A DNA stretch of 64,000 bases. Source: Spirochaeta thermophila DSM 6578. GTDB lineage: Bacteria > Spirochaetota > Spirochaetia > Winmispirales > Winmispiraceae. The notes under the pieces were generated by a model. That model saw nothing but the letters and a program-made list of their open reading frames with translations. It did no database searches and was not told the DNA's origin. Location: the NCBI RefSeq assembly GCF_000184345.1, contig NC_017583.1:992001-1056000 (forward strand). Reading direction: 5' to 3'. Both the position numbers and the translations under genes were made by a program. Below are positions 25,447 to 32,677 of this stretch, piece by piece (the first letter of the stretch is position 1; each line of letters begins with the position of its first letter).

Positions 25447-26421
25447 TTAGTCCACTATTTCTTCTATAGTATCAGATAATGGGAAAAAGATCACCCCCCT
25501 TATGTCCTTTTCGCCGGTGAGGTACATGAGGAGTCTGTCCACGCCGAGGGCCACGCCGCTCGTGGGGTGGGGGATCCGCGCACACGTGGCAGGGAAGTCG
25601 GGAGGGGGGGGAGGGGTGGAGGTGCCTCGCCTCGTGAGTTCGCCTTCCATGAAGCGTTCCACCCGGACGGGGTCGGTCTCCTCTGTATAGCAGTTGGCGA
25701 GTTCCATCCCCCCTGCGTAGAGTTCCCAGCGTTCGCGCCAGGGCGTGTCGGGGATGGGGCGTGCGAGGGTGGGGACGAGGGTGGGGTAGTGGGTGAGGAC
25801 GAGGGGGCGGTCGATGGGGAGGTGGGGTTCCACGAAGGTGAGGAAGATGCGGTGGAAGAGGTCCTCCGCGCTCTCGCGGGGGGAGACTTCCAGGCCGAGT
25901 CGCGTGGCGTGGGAGGCGAGGGCCTCACGGGAGTGGTGTGCCTCGAGGGAGAAGCCTGCGTAGCGGGTGAAGGCTTCTTCCATGGTGAGGCGGTGGAAGG
26001 GGGGGGAGAGGTGGGGGGCGTCGAGGGAGTGGGCGAGTGTGGCGAAGAGCTCCTCGGTGAGGGAGATCTGGTCGTCGGCGGTGGAGCCGGTGGTGTACCA
26101 CTCGAGCATGGTGAACTCGGGGCTGTGCCGGGGAGAGGGGGGTTCGGCGTCCCGGAAGACGTGGGAGATCTGGAAGATGTCGCCGTATCCCTGGGCGAGG
26201 AGGTGCTTCATCCAGAGTTCGGGGGAGGGGAGGAGGGAGAGGGCACGGGGAGTGTCGTGGAGAGGGTGGTGGGTGGTGGTGAAGGGGCGGATGTGGGCCT
26301 CGGGGATGAGGTAAGGGGCGAGGTGGGGGGTGTCCACTTCGAGGTGGTCGTGTGCGCGGAAGAAGGCGCGCAGCTCGGAGAGGAGGCGGGCGCGGATATG
26401 GGCGATGTGGAGAGAGCGCAT
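25447..26421 (-). CDS. epmA: EF-P beta-lysylation ligase EpmA (GenX/PoxA, truncated lysyl-tRNA synthetase type)
   Basis: A 324-residue class II synthetase catalytic core without the anticodon-binding domain. Start ATG 26421 begins MRSLHIAHIRARLLSEL; the frame upstream to 26604 is non-coding in appearance. Motif 2 region RDAEPPSPRHSPEFTMLEWY and motif 3 GVALGVDRLLMYL are clear, as is GGMELANCYTEETDP. It activates beta-lysine and attaches it to EF-P. No ribosome site precedes the ATG; a TATGCT -10-like box ends 11 bases upstream, so the message may be leaderless. The coding strand is extremely C-rich, giving proline and histidine runs. EpmB, the lysine aminomutase partner, is not in this window. 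Confidence 0.92.
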   Translation of the reverse strand: MRSLHIAHIRARLLSELRAFFRAHDHLEVDTPHLAPYLIPEAHIRPFTTTHHPLHDTPRALSLLPSPELWMKHLLAQGYGDIFQISHVFRDAEPPSPRHSPEFTMLEWYTTGSTADDQISLTEELFATLAHSLDAPHLSPPFHRLTMEEAFTRYAGFSLEAHHSREALASHATRLGLEVSPRESAEDLFHRIFLTFVEPHLPIDRPLVLTHYPTLVPTLARPIPDTPWRERWELYAGGMELANCYTEETDPVRVERFMEGELTRRGTSTPPPPPDFPATCARIPHPTSGVALGVDRLLMYLTGEKDIRGVIFFPLSDTIEEIVD

Positions 26422-26509
26422 GGGGGTGTTGTAGCATAGGGGAGTGGGGGAGGTGAAGGGGTGAGGGGGCGGAGGTCTCGTTCCGGCGGGGTGAGGCACG
26501 TATACTGTG

Positions 26510-26537
26510 TTGACAGGTCGGAAGGTGATCGTATAGG
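26510..26537 (+). promoter_or_regulatory. Promoter of the MTA/SAH nucleosidase gene
   Basis: Perfect -35 TTGACA (26510-26515), 16-base spacer, -10 TATAGG (26532-26537), 24 bases before the start codon. Confidence 0.65.
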
Positions 26538-26561
26538 AATGGTACCGGCGGGAGAATGGGT

Positions 26562-27266
26562 ATGTATCTTGTACTCGGCGCGATGAACGAGGAGATCGCC
26601 GCATACCGGGACGTCTTCCATGTCATCTCCGAAGAGGACTGGAACGGGTTCCCCATCTACCGGATGCGTTATCGATCCCTCGATCTCGTGGTGGCGAAGA
26701 GCGGGGTCGGCAAGGTCCTCGCCGCCATGGTCTGCCAGCACCTCCTCGAGGTATATACACCGCAGGCGGTGATCTTCACCGGCATAGGGGGAGCCCTCAA
26801 CCCCTCCTACGACATAGGGGATCTCGTGGTCTCTCGTGACTGCATGCAGCACGATCTCGACGCCACGGCCCTGGGGATACCTCGGGGCAAGGTCCCGTTC
26901 ACCCCTTACCACGTGCTGGAGGCAGACCCCTGTCTGCGTGCCTTCATGCAGGGCTTCACGCCCTCGTGGGGAAGGGTGTGGGAAGGGCGGGTCCTCACCG
27001 GGGACCAGTTCGTGGCAGGGGCGCAGAGGGGGCGGATGGCCTACCTCATCGAGGAGCTCGGAGGGGATGTAGTGGAGATGGAGGGCGCGAGCGTAGGGCT
27101 GGTGTGTACGGTGAACCGGACGCCCTTCCTCCTTCTCAGGATCATCTCCGACAGGGCGGACGGCAATGCCCCTTCGGACTTCGCGGCCTTCCTCGGCCGC
27201 GCTTCTTCCCATCTTGCGGAGGCCCTCGTCTTTCTCCTCGATAGACTCGGGGAGAGAGGGGAATGA
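26562..27266 (+). CDS. mtnN: 5'-methylthioadenosine/S-adenosylhomocysteine nucleosidase
   Basis: A 234-residue purine nucleosidase. Of two close ATGs, 26562 is chosen because GGAG lies seven bases upstream, while the ATG at 26556 touches it. Motifs: GAMNEEI, KSGVGKVLAA, FTGIGGALNP, LTGDQFVAG, the ribose-binding VEMEGASVG and the catalytic aspartate in RIISDRADGNAP. It splits adenine from MTA and SAH, linking to methionine salvage and methylation. The related futalosine hydrolase is an alternative. It is probably a single-gene unit; the 185 bases after it, to galK, hold only a promoter. Confidence 0.88.
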   Translation: MYLVLGAMNEEIAAYRDVFHVISEEDWNGFPIYRMRYRSLDLVVAKSGVGKVLAAMVCQHLLEVYTPQAVIFTGIGGALNPSYDIGDLVVSRDCMQHDLDATALGIPRGKVPFTPYHVLEADPCLRAFMQGFTPSWGRVWEGRVLTGDQFVAGAQRGRMAYLIEELGGDVVEMEGASVGLVCTVNRTPFLLLRIISDRADGNAPSDFAAFLGRASSHLAEALVFLLDRLGERGE

Positions 27267-27393
27267 GGTGGTGTCTCTGGGATTGGGGAACGAGGGGCCC
27301 GAGGATCCTATTGGCGAAGAGTGTGGCCTACGGTCGCCCCATCGGGTTTCCCCCTGGAAATCTCTTGTACTGTAAAAGAATAACGATTTTTTA

Positions 27394-27422
27394 TTGAATA
27401 GATTTGTTTTTTCGGGTAATAT
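27394..27422 (+). promoter_or_regulatory. Promoter of the galK-like to aat gene run
   Basis: -35 TTGAAT (27394-27399), 17-base spacer, -10 TAATAT (27417-27422) inside an AT-rich pocket that stands out from the surrounding GC-rich DNA. Start codon at 27452 behind CCAGGAGG. Confidence 0.7.
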
Positions 27423-27451
27423 GGGGAAAAGCGTACCAGGAGGACGTGGGC

Positions 27452-28597
27452 ATGTCTGATATCCGGGAGCTCCATAGAGAGGAATATGGAGTCCTCCCAG
27501 AGATAGCGGTCTCGGCTCCCGGTGTGGTGAGTCTCCTCGGTGAACATACCGAGGAACACGAGGGCCGGGCCATCCAGTTCGCCGCCTCCCACCGGGTGGA
27601 TGTGGCTATCTCGAGGAGAAAGGACTCCTCCCTCAGGTTCTACTCCGCCTCCCTCCGAGAGAGGAAGAAGACGAGCATACCCAACCTCAAATATAGGAAA
27701 GAGGACCGGTGGGCGAACTATCTCAAGGGTTTCTATGCACAGCTTCTGGACTGGGGGGCTCCCCCGCACGGCCTCGAGGTGACCATCTATTCCACGGTGA
27801 AACCGCAGATCGGTCTGGCTTCCTCGAGCGCCATGGAACTGGCCTTTGCGGTAGCTCTCGCGACCTTGAGCGGGGTGCACATCTCCGAGGCGCAGCTCAT
27901 CGATCTCATCCAGGCGGGAGAGGAGGAGTATCTCGGCACCGTGCCCAGACGCGTGGATTTCCTCACCATGTTCCACGCGAAGAGGGATCATCTGGTGATG
28001 GTGGATACCCGAACCTGGGAGACCGAGGTGCTGCCTTTGGGATTCCCGGGGACGACGTTTCTCCTGACGGATGCGAATGTGCCCGAGCATATCCTCACCG
28101 AGGAGTACGGGGGAATGGACGAGGAGTTCGAAGAGTTCCTCACAGACTTCCTCCGGGAACAGGGGCGACGGTCGCTCCGCGACTTTTCGGTGGAGGAGCT
28201 CAGATCTTCCATGGGTCGCATCCCCGAGCACGTGAGGCGGAAGGCCCTCCACGTGGTGGAGGAGTTCCTCAGGGTGGAGGAGGCCCGGCATGCGCTTCAG
28301 AGGAGAGACAAGGTGCTCTTCGGGAGGGTGCTCTCCCGGTCGCACGAGAGCCTCAGGGACAACTATGAGGTCTCCTGCCCGGAGTTCGACTGGATCGCCA
28401 AACGCTGTTTCGAGGTGCCCGATGTATACGGTTCGCGACTCGTGGGGACGGGGCTCCGTGGGTGCATCGTGACGTTCCTGGAGGAGCGGGCCGTCTCCCT
28501 CTATCGTGAGAGGGTGGAAGAGTACGAGCGGATCTTCGGTTTCACGGCCGACGTGTATGAGTGCAGACCCTCCGATGGCGTCGAGGTGATCTCCTGA
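27452..28597 (+). CDS. GHMP-family kinase, galactokinase-like
   Basis: A 381-residue sugar kinase. ATG 27452 follows CCAGGAGG. The galactokinase layout is visible: APGVVSLLGEHTEEHEG near the N-terminus, ATP-binding GLASSSAMELAFA, and C-terminal GTGLRGC. Two signatures are altered. The substrate-binding EHTDYN is EHTEEHE, and the region of the catalytic Asp (usually GIMDQ) reads RRVDFLT. So it is a GHMP kinase of galactokinase descent whose sugar may not be galactose. It is first in an eight-gene run and overlaps surE by one base. Confidence 0.75.
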   Translation: MSDIRELHREEYGVLPEIAVSAPGVVSLLGEHTEEHEGRAIQFAASHRVDVAISRRKDSSLRFYSASLRERKKTSIPNLKYRKEDRWANYLKGFYAQLLDWGAPPHGLEVTIYSTVKPQIGLASSSAMELAFAVALATLSGVHISEAQLIDLIQAGEEEYLGTVPRRVDFLTMFHAKRDHLVMVDTRTWETEVLPLGFPGTTFLLTDANVPEHILTEEYGGMDEEFEEFLTDFLREQGRRSLRDFSVEELRSSMGRIPEHVRRKALHVVEEFLRVEEARHALQRRDKVLFGRVLSRSHESLRDNYEVSCPEFDWIAKRCFEVPDVYGSRLVGTGLRGCIVTFLEERAVSLYRERVEEYERIFGFTADVYECRPSDGVEVIS

Positions 28598-29355
28598 TGC
28601 GGGTGCTCCTCACGAACGACGACGGGATCGAGAGCCCGGGGTTGTGGGCCCTCCATGAGGCACTGAAAGATCGTTACGAGGTGGTGGTGATGGCCCCTGA
28701 GCAGGAGATGAGCGGCACATCACAGACCATCACCCTCAGGACACCCATCCGGGTGAGGGAACGCGCCCCGGGGATATACACGTGTGGGGGGTTTCCGGCC
28801 GACTGCGTGGTGGTCGCCTGCATGAGCCCGGAGACCAGGCCGGATGTGGTGGTCTCCGGCATCAACCCCGGCCCGAACCTCGGAACCGACATCCTCTACT
28901 CGGGAACCGCGGCCGCTGCCCGCCAGGCCGCCCTCATGGACCTCCCGGCACTCGCGGTCTCTCTTGCGGACTCTCCGCCCTATGCGTTCGAGCCGTTCGC
29001 GCTCTATATACGCGAGGCCCTGGAGCGCCTGGTCGATGCCTGGGAACCGGATCTCTTTTTCAATATCAACGCACCCAACCTCCAGTCCCGGTCCCCCCGC
29101 GTGGTGGTCACCCGACCTGCACGGAGGGTCTACTCGGACTCGGTGCAACGGTTCGAAGGACCGGACGGTTCCCGTTACTTCATCGTCTACGGTACCGCGG
29201 TGCACGTCTCGGAAGCCCCCGGCTGCGGTTTCGAAGAGGATATGCCGCTGGATTGCAGCGTGGTGGACGAGGGGGGGATTTCCATTTCCCCTGTTCTGGT
29301 GCATCCTGTATGTCACAGGAGCCTGATGTCCCTTCAGGCGCGATTGGGGGAGTGA
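28597..29355 (+). CDS. surE: 5'/3'-nucleotidase SurE
   Basis: A 252-residue metal-dependent phosphatase acting on nucleoside monophosphates. N-terminal MRVLLTNDDGIESPG holds the metal-binding Asp pair; MSGTSQTITL, then SGINPGPNLGTDILYSGTAAAA and PALAVS are all family blocks. ATG overlaps the galK-like stop (TGATG). Three bases separate it from the TPR gene. A stationary-phase survival role is known in E. coli. Confidence 0.95.
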   Translation: MRVLLTNDDGIESPGLWALHEALKDRYEVVVMAPEQEMSGTSQTITLRTPIRVRERAPGIYTCGGFPADCVVVACMSPETRPDVVVSGINPGPNLGTDILYSGTAAAARQAALMDLPALAVSLADSPPYAFEPFALYIREALERLVDAWEPDLFFNINAPNLQSRSPRVVVTRPARRVYSDSVQRFEGPDGSRYFIVYGTAVHVSEAPGCGFEEDMPLDCSVVDEGGISISPVLVHPVCHRSLMSLQARLGE

Positions 29356-29358
29356 CGC

Positions 29359-30036
29359 ATGGTGGAGAGCCCCTTCCAGCGCGGGAAACAGCTCTTTCAG
29401 GAAGGGAAGTACCGGGAAGCCCTCCAGGAGTTCCTCTCTTCCGACGGAACCGAGGGGTTGAGTCCCTCAGACCAGGCCTACTACATGGGACTCTGTTACG
29501 CACGTCTGGGGGAGTACGAGGAGGCCCTCCTCTACCTGGAGCAGGTTCTCACCACCGATACGCATCCACTCAAGCGGTACCAGGTTCGTATGCTCATCGG
29601 ATACATCTACTCACTTACCGAACGCTACAAGCTGGCCCAGCTCGAGTTCGAGCGGGTGGTCGAGGAGGGATTCGAGTCCGCCACGGTCTACAACGCCCTC
29701 GCTCATGTGCGGTACATGCTCGGTGAGCTGAGAGAGAGTCTCAGCGCCGCGGAAAAGGCGCTTTCCCTCGATCCGGACAACCCGAGTGCCCTCAATTCCA
29801 TGGGCTACCTCCTCGCCGAACAGGGGGTGCGGCTCTCCCTCGCCCTCAAGTACTGCAGGAAGGCGGTCCAGAAGGCGCCCCGTAACCCCGCGTACCAGGA
29901 CTCCCTCGCATGGGCGCTCTACAAGAACGGTCAGTTCGCGGAGGCGAGGAATGTGATCAGGGTGGCCCACGCCCTTGCTCCCGACTCTCCGACCATAAGG
30001 GAACACTACGAGATCATCGTGGGGGAGAGGCCATGA
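29359..30036 (+). CDS. TPR-repeat protein
   Basis: A 225-residue protein built of about five or six tetratricopeptide repeats, for example GKQLFQEGKYREALQEFL, YYMGLCYARLGEYEEALLYLEQVL and the C-terminal block on AEKALSLDPDNPSALNSMGYLLAE. No signal peptide, so it is cytosolic. It is a scaffold for protein contacts. It overlaps the next gene by four bases, which suggests a joint role with that exported TPR/NHL protein. Partner unknown. Confidence 0.82.
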   Translation: MVESPFQRGKQLFQEGKYREALQEFLSSDGTEGLSPSDQAYYMGLCYARLGEYEEALLYLEQVLTTDTHPLKRYQVRMLIGYIYSLTERYKLAQLEFERVVEEGFESATVYNALAHVRYMLGELRESLSAAEKALSLDPDNPSALNSMGYLLAEQGVRLSLALKYCRKAVQKAPRNPAYQDSLAWALYKNGQFAEARNVIRVAHALAPDSPTIREHYEIIVGERP

Positions 30037-32042
30037 GGATGCGCTGGCTCGTCTTGTGGCTTGGGCTCGCCGGAGGTCTCCTCGCACAGGAGGTTTCCAT
30101 CGAAGGCATCAGGGCCGAGGAGGAGTTCAGGTGGGGGGTGAGGGCCTTCCATCTCGGTTTCCTCCACGAGTCCATCCTCTCGTTTCAGAAGAGTCTCTCC
30201 TATCGCCCCGACCTCCTCCAGGCACATCTCTGGCTGGGGAGGGCCTACCTCAGGTCCGGTTTCTACGACGCAGCGCTCACAGAGTGGGAGTACGTCCTCT
30301 CCCACGGTCATGCACCCCCGTACCTTCAGTACAAGTACGAAACCGTGAAGAGATGGGTGGGTGTGCTCCTTGAGGAAGACTACCGGATCTCGTTCGTGTC
30401 CGTGTTTCAGAAGGAGGCGAGGGAGGGGGAACGGATCCTCTTCCGGAACCCCGCGGGTGTTGACGTGGGACCCGACGGTTCGATATGGATCGCTGCCTTC
30501 GGGAGCAACGAGGTGGTACACCTCTCCCCCACCGGCAGGTTCATACAGAGCTTCAAAGGCGAGCTCGGGGGATTCTCGGCCCCCTTCGATGTGAAGCTCT
30601 CTCCGGACGGGTTCCTCTATGTGTCGGAGTTCATGGCGGACAGGATCTCCGTGCTCGATCGATACGGCCGAAGGGTGCGGAGCTTCGGCAAGAGGGGGAT
30701 GGGCCCGGGTGCGCTTCTCGGCCCTCAGTACCTTGCGTTCGATGAACAGGGATATGTCTATGTCACCGAGTGGGGAAACCGGAGGGTGAGCAAGTTCACC
30801 CCCGAGGGGGAGTTCCTTTTCTCTTTCGGGACGGGAGGGAGCGACTTCTCCGGGCTTCAGGGGCCGAGAGGGATCGCCGTTCGAGGAGGTGAGGTGTATG
30901 TGGCCGATACCGCGCGGGGGAGCATCGTGGTCTTCGATACCGAGGGGAACTACCTGAGGGAGATGGGGAAGGGGCTCTTCCGTGAGGTGGAGACCCTGTA
31001 CCCTTCGGATGGACGGTTCTTCCTCACGGCGGGCGATCGACTGCTCCTCTACGATCCGTCCACGGGGTCCCTCGCCCGGGTGGGTGAGCTCTCGGCCAGG
31101 CGTCTCATGGGTATGGCGCGGACCCCCAACGGAGATCTGGTGGTGAGCGACATCGATACCAACCAGGTGCATTTCATGGTGGAGGTGGCGGCGGTCTACG
31201 GCGGGCTCTATGTGGACGTGGAGCGGGTGGATGCGCGCGACTTCCCGCAGGTGTTCGTGGACGTGGCCGTGCGCGATCGGGACGGGAGGCCTCTCGTGGG
31301 ACTGGAGAACTCCAACTTCCTCTTCACCGAGGGGGGGAGAAACCCGGGAGAGGTCCGGCTGGTCTTCCAGGCGGATCGGAGCGCCCGCAGCGAGGTGGCC
31401 CTGATCCTGGAGCACTCCCCGGAAATGAGAAGGTATGCGGGCCGTCTCTCTTCACTCGTCGCCTCCCTTCTCCCTTCTCTCTCTTCTCAGGGATCGGTGG
31501 CGGTCTTCGCCGCGAAAGACGAGCCGGTCCTCCTTGCGGAGTCGGGTCAGGAAGAGCCGCTCTCCCCCGACCGCCTGGTGGAAGGGGCCTTCCCCTCACG
31601 CTGGAGGCCGGATCTCGCCTTGAGGCAGGCGGCCTTCCAGGTGTTGAAGTATCGGGGCAAACGAGCGGTGGTCTTTTTCTCCTCGGGTGCCTTCCCTCCC
31701 GGCGCCTTTTCCTCGTACAGCATCGACACCATTCTGGGCCTCTTCCTCCAGAACGAGATCACCCTCCACGTGGTCGACATGTCGGGTGGACGCACCATCC
31801 CCGACGAGCTCGCTTACCTCGTCGAGAAGACGGGCGGCGAGGTGTTCGATCCCTCGGCCCCCCGAGGCCTTTCCGATCTTGCACAGAGGATCGGGAGTCA
31901 GCACTCGGGGCGATACGTGCTCTCGTATACTTCGATTTCCAACCCCGATTTCGGCCGCTCCTTCATCCCCGTGGAAGTGGAGGTGCGCTTCTTCAGTCGT
32001 TCCGGACGGGACGAATCGGGGTACTTCGGACCAGCGCAATGA
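30033..32042 (+). CDS. Exported TPR / NHL beta-propeller / VWA-like protein
   Basis: A 669-residue exported protein. ATG 30033 overlaps the previous stop; signal peptide MRMRWLVLWLGLAGGLLA. Three parts are visible: a short TPR part (about residues 30-125, LAQEV... LGRAYLRSGFYDAALTEWEY), an NHL-type six-bladed propeller (about 150-420; VDVGPDGSIWIAAFGSNEV, VSEFMADRISVLDRYGRRV, VTEWGNRRVSKF, VADTARGSIVVFD), and a von Willebrand A-like part (about 440-660) with VVFFSSGAFPPG. The usual MIDAS DxSxS is degenerate (EHSPEM), so metal-dependent ligand binding is doubtful. Role is likely in the periplasm or on the surface; partner unknown. Confidence 0.8.
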   Translation: MRMRWLVLWLGLAGGLLAQEVSIEGIRAEEEFRWGVRAFHLGFLHESILSFQKSLSYRPDLLQAHLWLGRAYLRSGFYDAALTEWEYVLSHGHAPPYLQYKYETVKRWVGVLLEEDYRISFVSVFQKEAREGERILFRNPAGVDVGPDGSIWIAAFGSNEVVHLSPTGRFIQSFKGELGGFSAPFDVKLSPDGFLYVSEFMADRISVLDRYGRRVRSFGKRGMGPGALLGPQYLAFDEQGYVYVTEWGNRRVSKFTPEGEFLFSFGTGGSDFSGLQGPRGIAVRGGEVYVADTARGSIVVFDTEGNYLREMGKGLFREVETLYPSDGRFFLTAGDRLLLYDPSTGSLARVGELSARRLMGMARTPNGDLVVSDIDTNQVHFMVEVAAVYGGLYVDVERVDARDFPQVFVDVAVRDRDGRPLVGLENSNFLFTEGGRNPGEVRLVFQADRSARSEVALILEHSPEMRRYAGRLSSLVASLLPSLSSQGSVAVFAAKDEPVLLAESGQEEPLSPDRLVEGAFPSRWRPDLALRQAAFQVLKYRGKRAVVFFSSGAFPPGAFSSYSIDTILGLFLQNEITLHVVDMSGGRTIPDELAYLVEKTGGEVFDPSAPRGLSDLAQRIGSQHSGRYVLSYTSISNPDFGRSFIPVEVEVRFFSRSGRDESGYFGPAQ

Positions 32043-32380
32043 TCGGTGCTCTTTGGTACTACCTCGTCCGCGGCAGGAAGGAGTGGGAGGACCTGTGCAA
32101 CCGTTGCGGGAGGTGTTGTTACACCAAGGAGGTCCAGCCCGATGGCACGGTCTTCATAGACTATTCTTCTCCGTGTCGCTATCTTAATAGTGAGACGAAT
32201 CTGTGCACGGTGTACGAACGTCGATTCAAGGTGTGTAGGGAGTGCAGGAAGGTGACGATATTCCATGCCCTGTGGGCCAGGTACATGCCCAGGGAATGTG
32301 CGTACGTGCAGTTCTACCGTCATGGAGGATATCGCCGCAAGGGAGGGAACCGTGGCAGAGGAATGGACGCCGCTCTTTGA
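32039..32380 (+). CDS. YkgJ-family cysteine cluster protein
   Basis: A 113-residue protein with [13 protein letters not shown] near the N-terminus and further cysteines in [26 protein letters not shown]. This matches the CxxCxxCC family (YkgJ, UPF0153), thought to bind zinc or iron. No function is established for the family. It overlaps the stop of the preceding gene by four bases and the probable clpS start by 29 bases. Confidence 0.82.
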   Translation: MIGALWYYLVRGRKEWEDLCNRCGRCCYTKEVQPDGTVFIDYSSPCRYLNSETNLCTVYERRFKVCRECRKVTIFHALWARYMPRECAYVQFYRHGGYRRKGGNRGRGMDAAL

Positions 32381-32669
32381 AGAAGAGGAGGCGGTGGAGG
32401 AGGAGACCGAGGTTTCGGAACCCGAGATGTACTGGGTGGTCCTCCTCAACGACGATTTCACGCCTATGGAGTTCGTGGTGGACATCCTCGTGGATATCTT
32501 CCACAAGGACAGAGTGGAGGCCACGAAGATCATGCTCACCGTACACCGCACGGGCAAGGGAAAGGTGGCGACCTACCCCTATGACATCGCCGTGACCAAG
32601 GTCGCCCAGGTACACAGACGTGCACGTGAAGCCGGTCACCCTCTGAGGTGCACCGTGGAGAAGGCGTAG
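32352..32669 (+). CDS. clpS: ClpS adaptor protein
   Basis: A 105-residue adaptor that delivers N-degron proteins to ClpAP. GTG 32352 is preferred since GGGAGGG stands five bases upstream; ATG 32322 has no site. After an acidic disordered N-terminal tail, the core reads [21 protein letters not shown] (binding pocket for N-terminal hydrophobic residues), then [22 protein letters not shown] and [22 protein letters not shown]. Eight bases separate it from clpA. Confidence 0.93.
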   Translation: MAEEWTPLFEEEEAVEEETEVSEPEMYWVVLLNDDFTPMEFVVDILVDIFHKDRVEATKIMLTVHRTGKGKVATYPYDIAVTKVAQVHRRAREAGHPLRCTVEKA

Positions 32670-32677
32670 GAGGAAGG

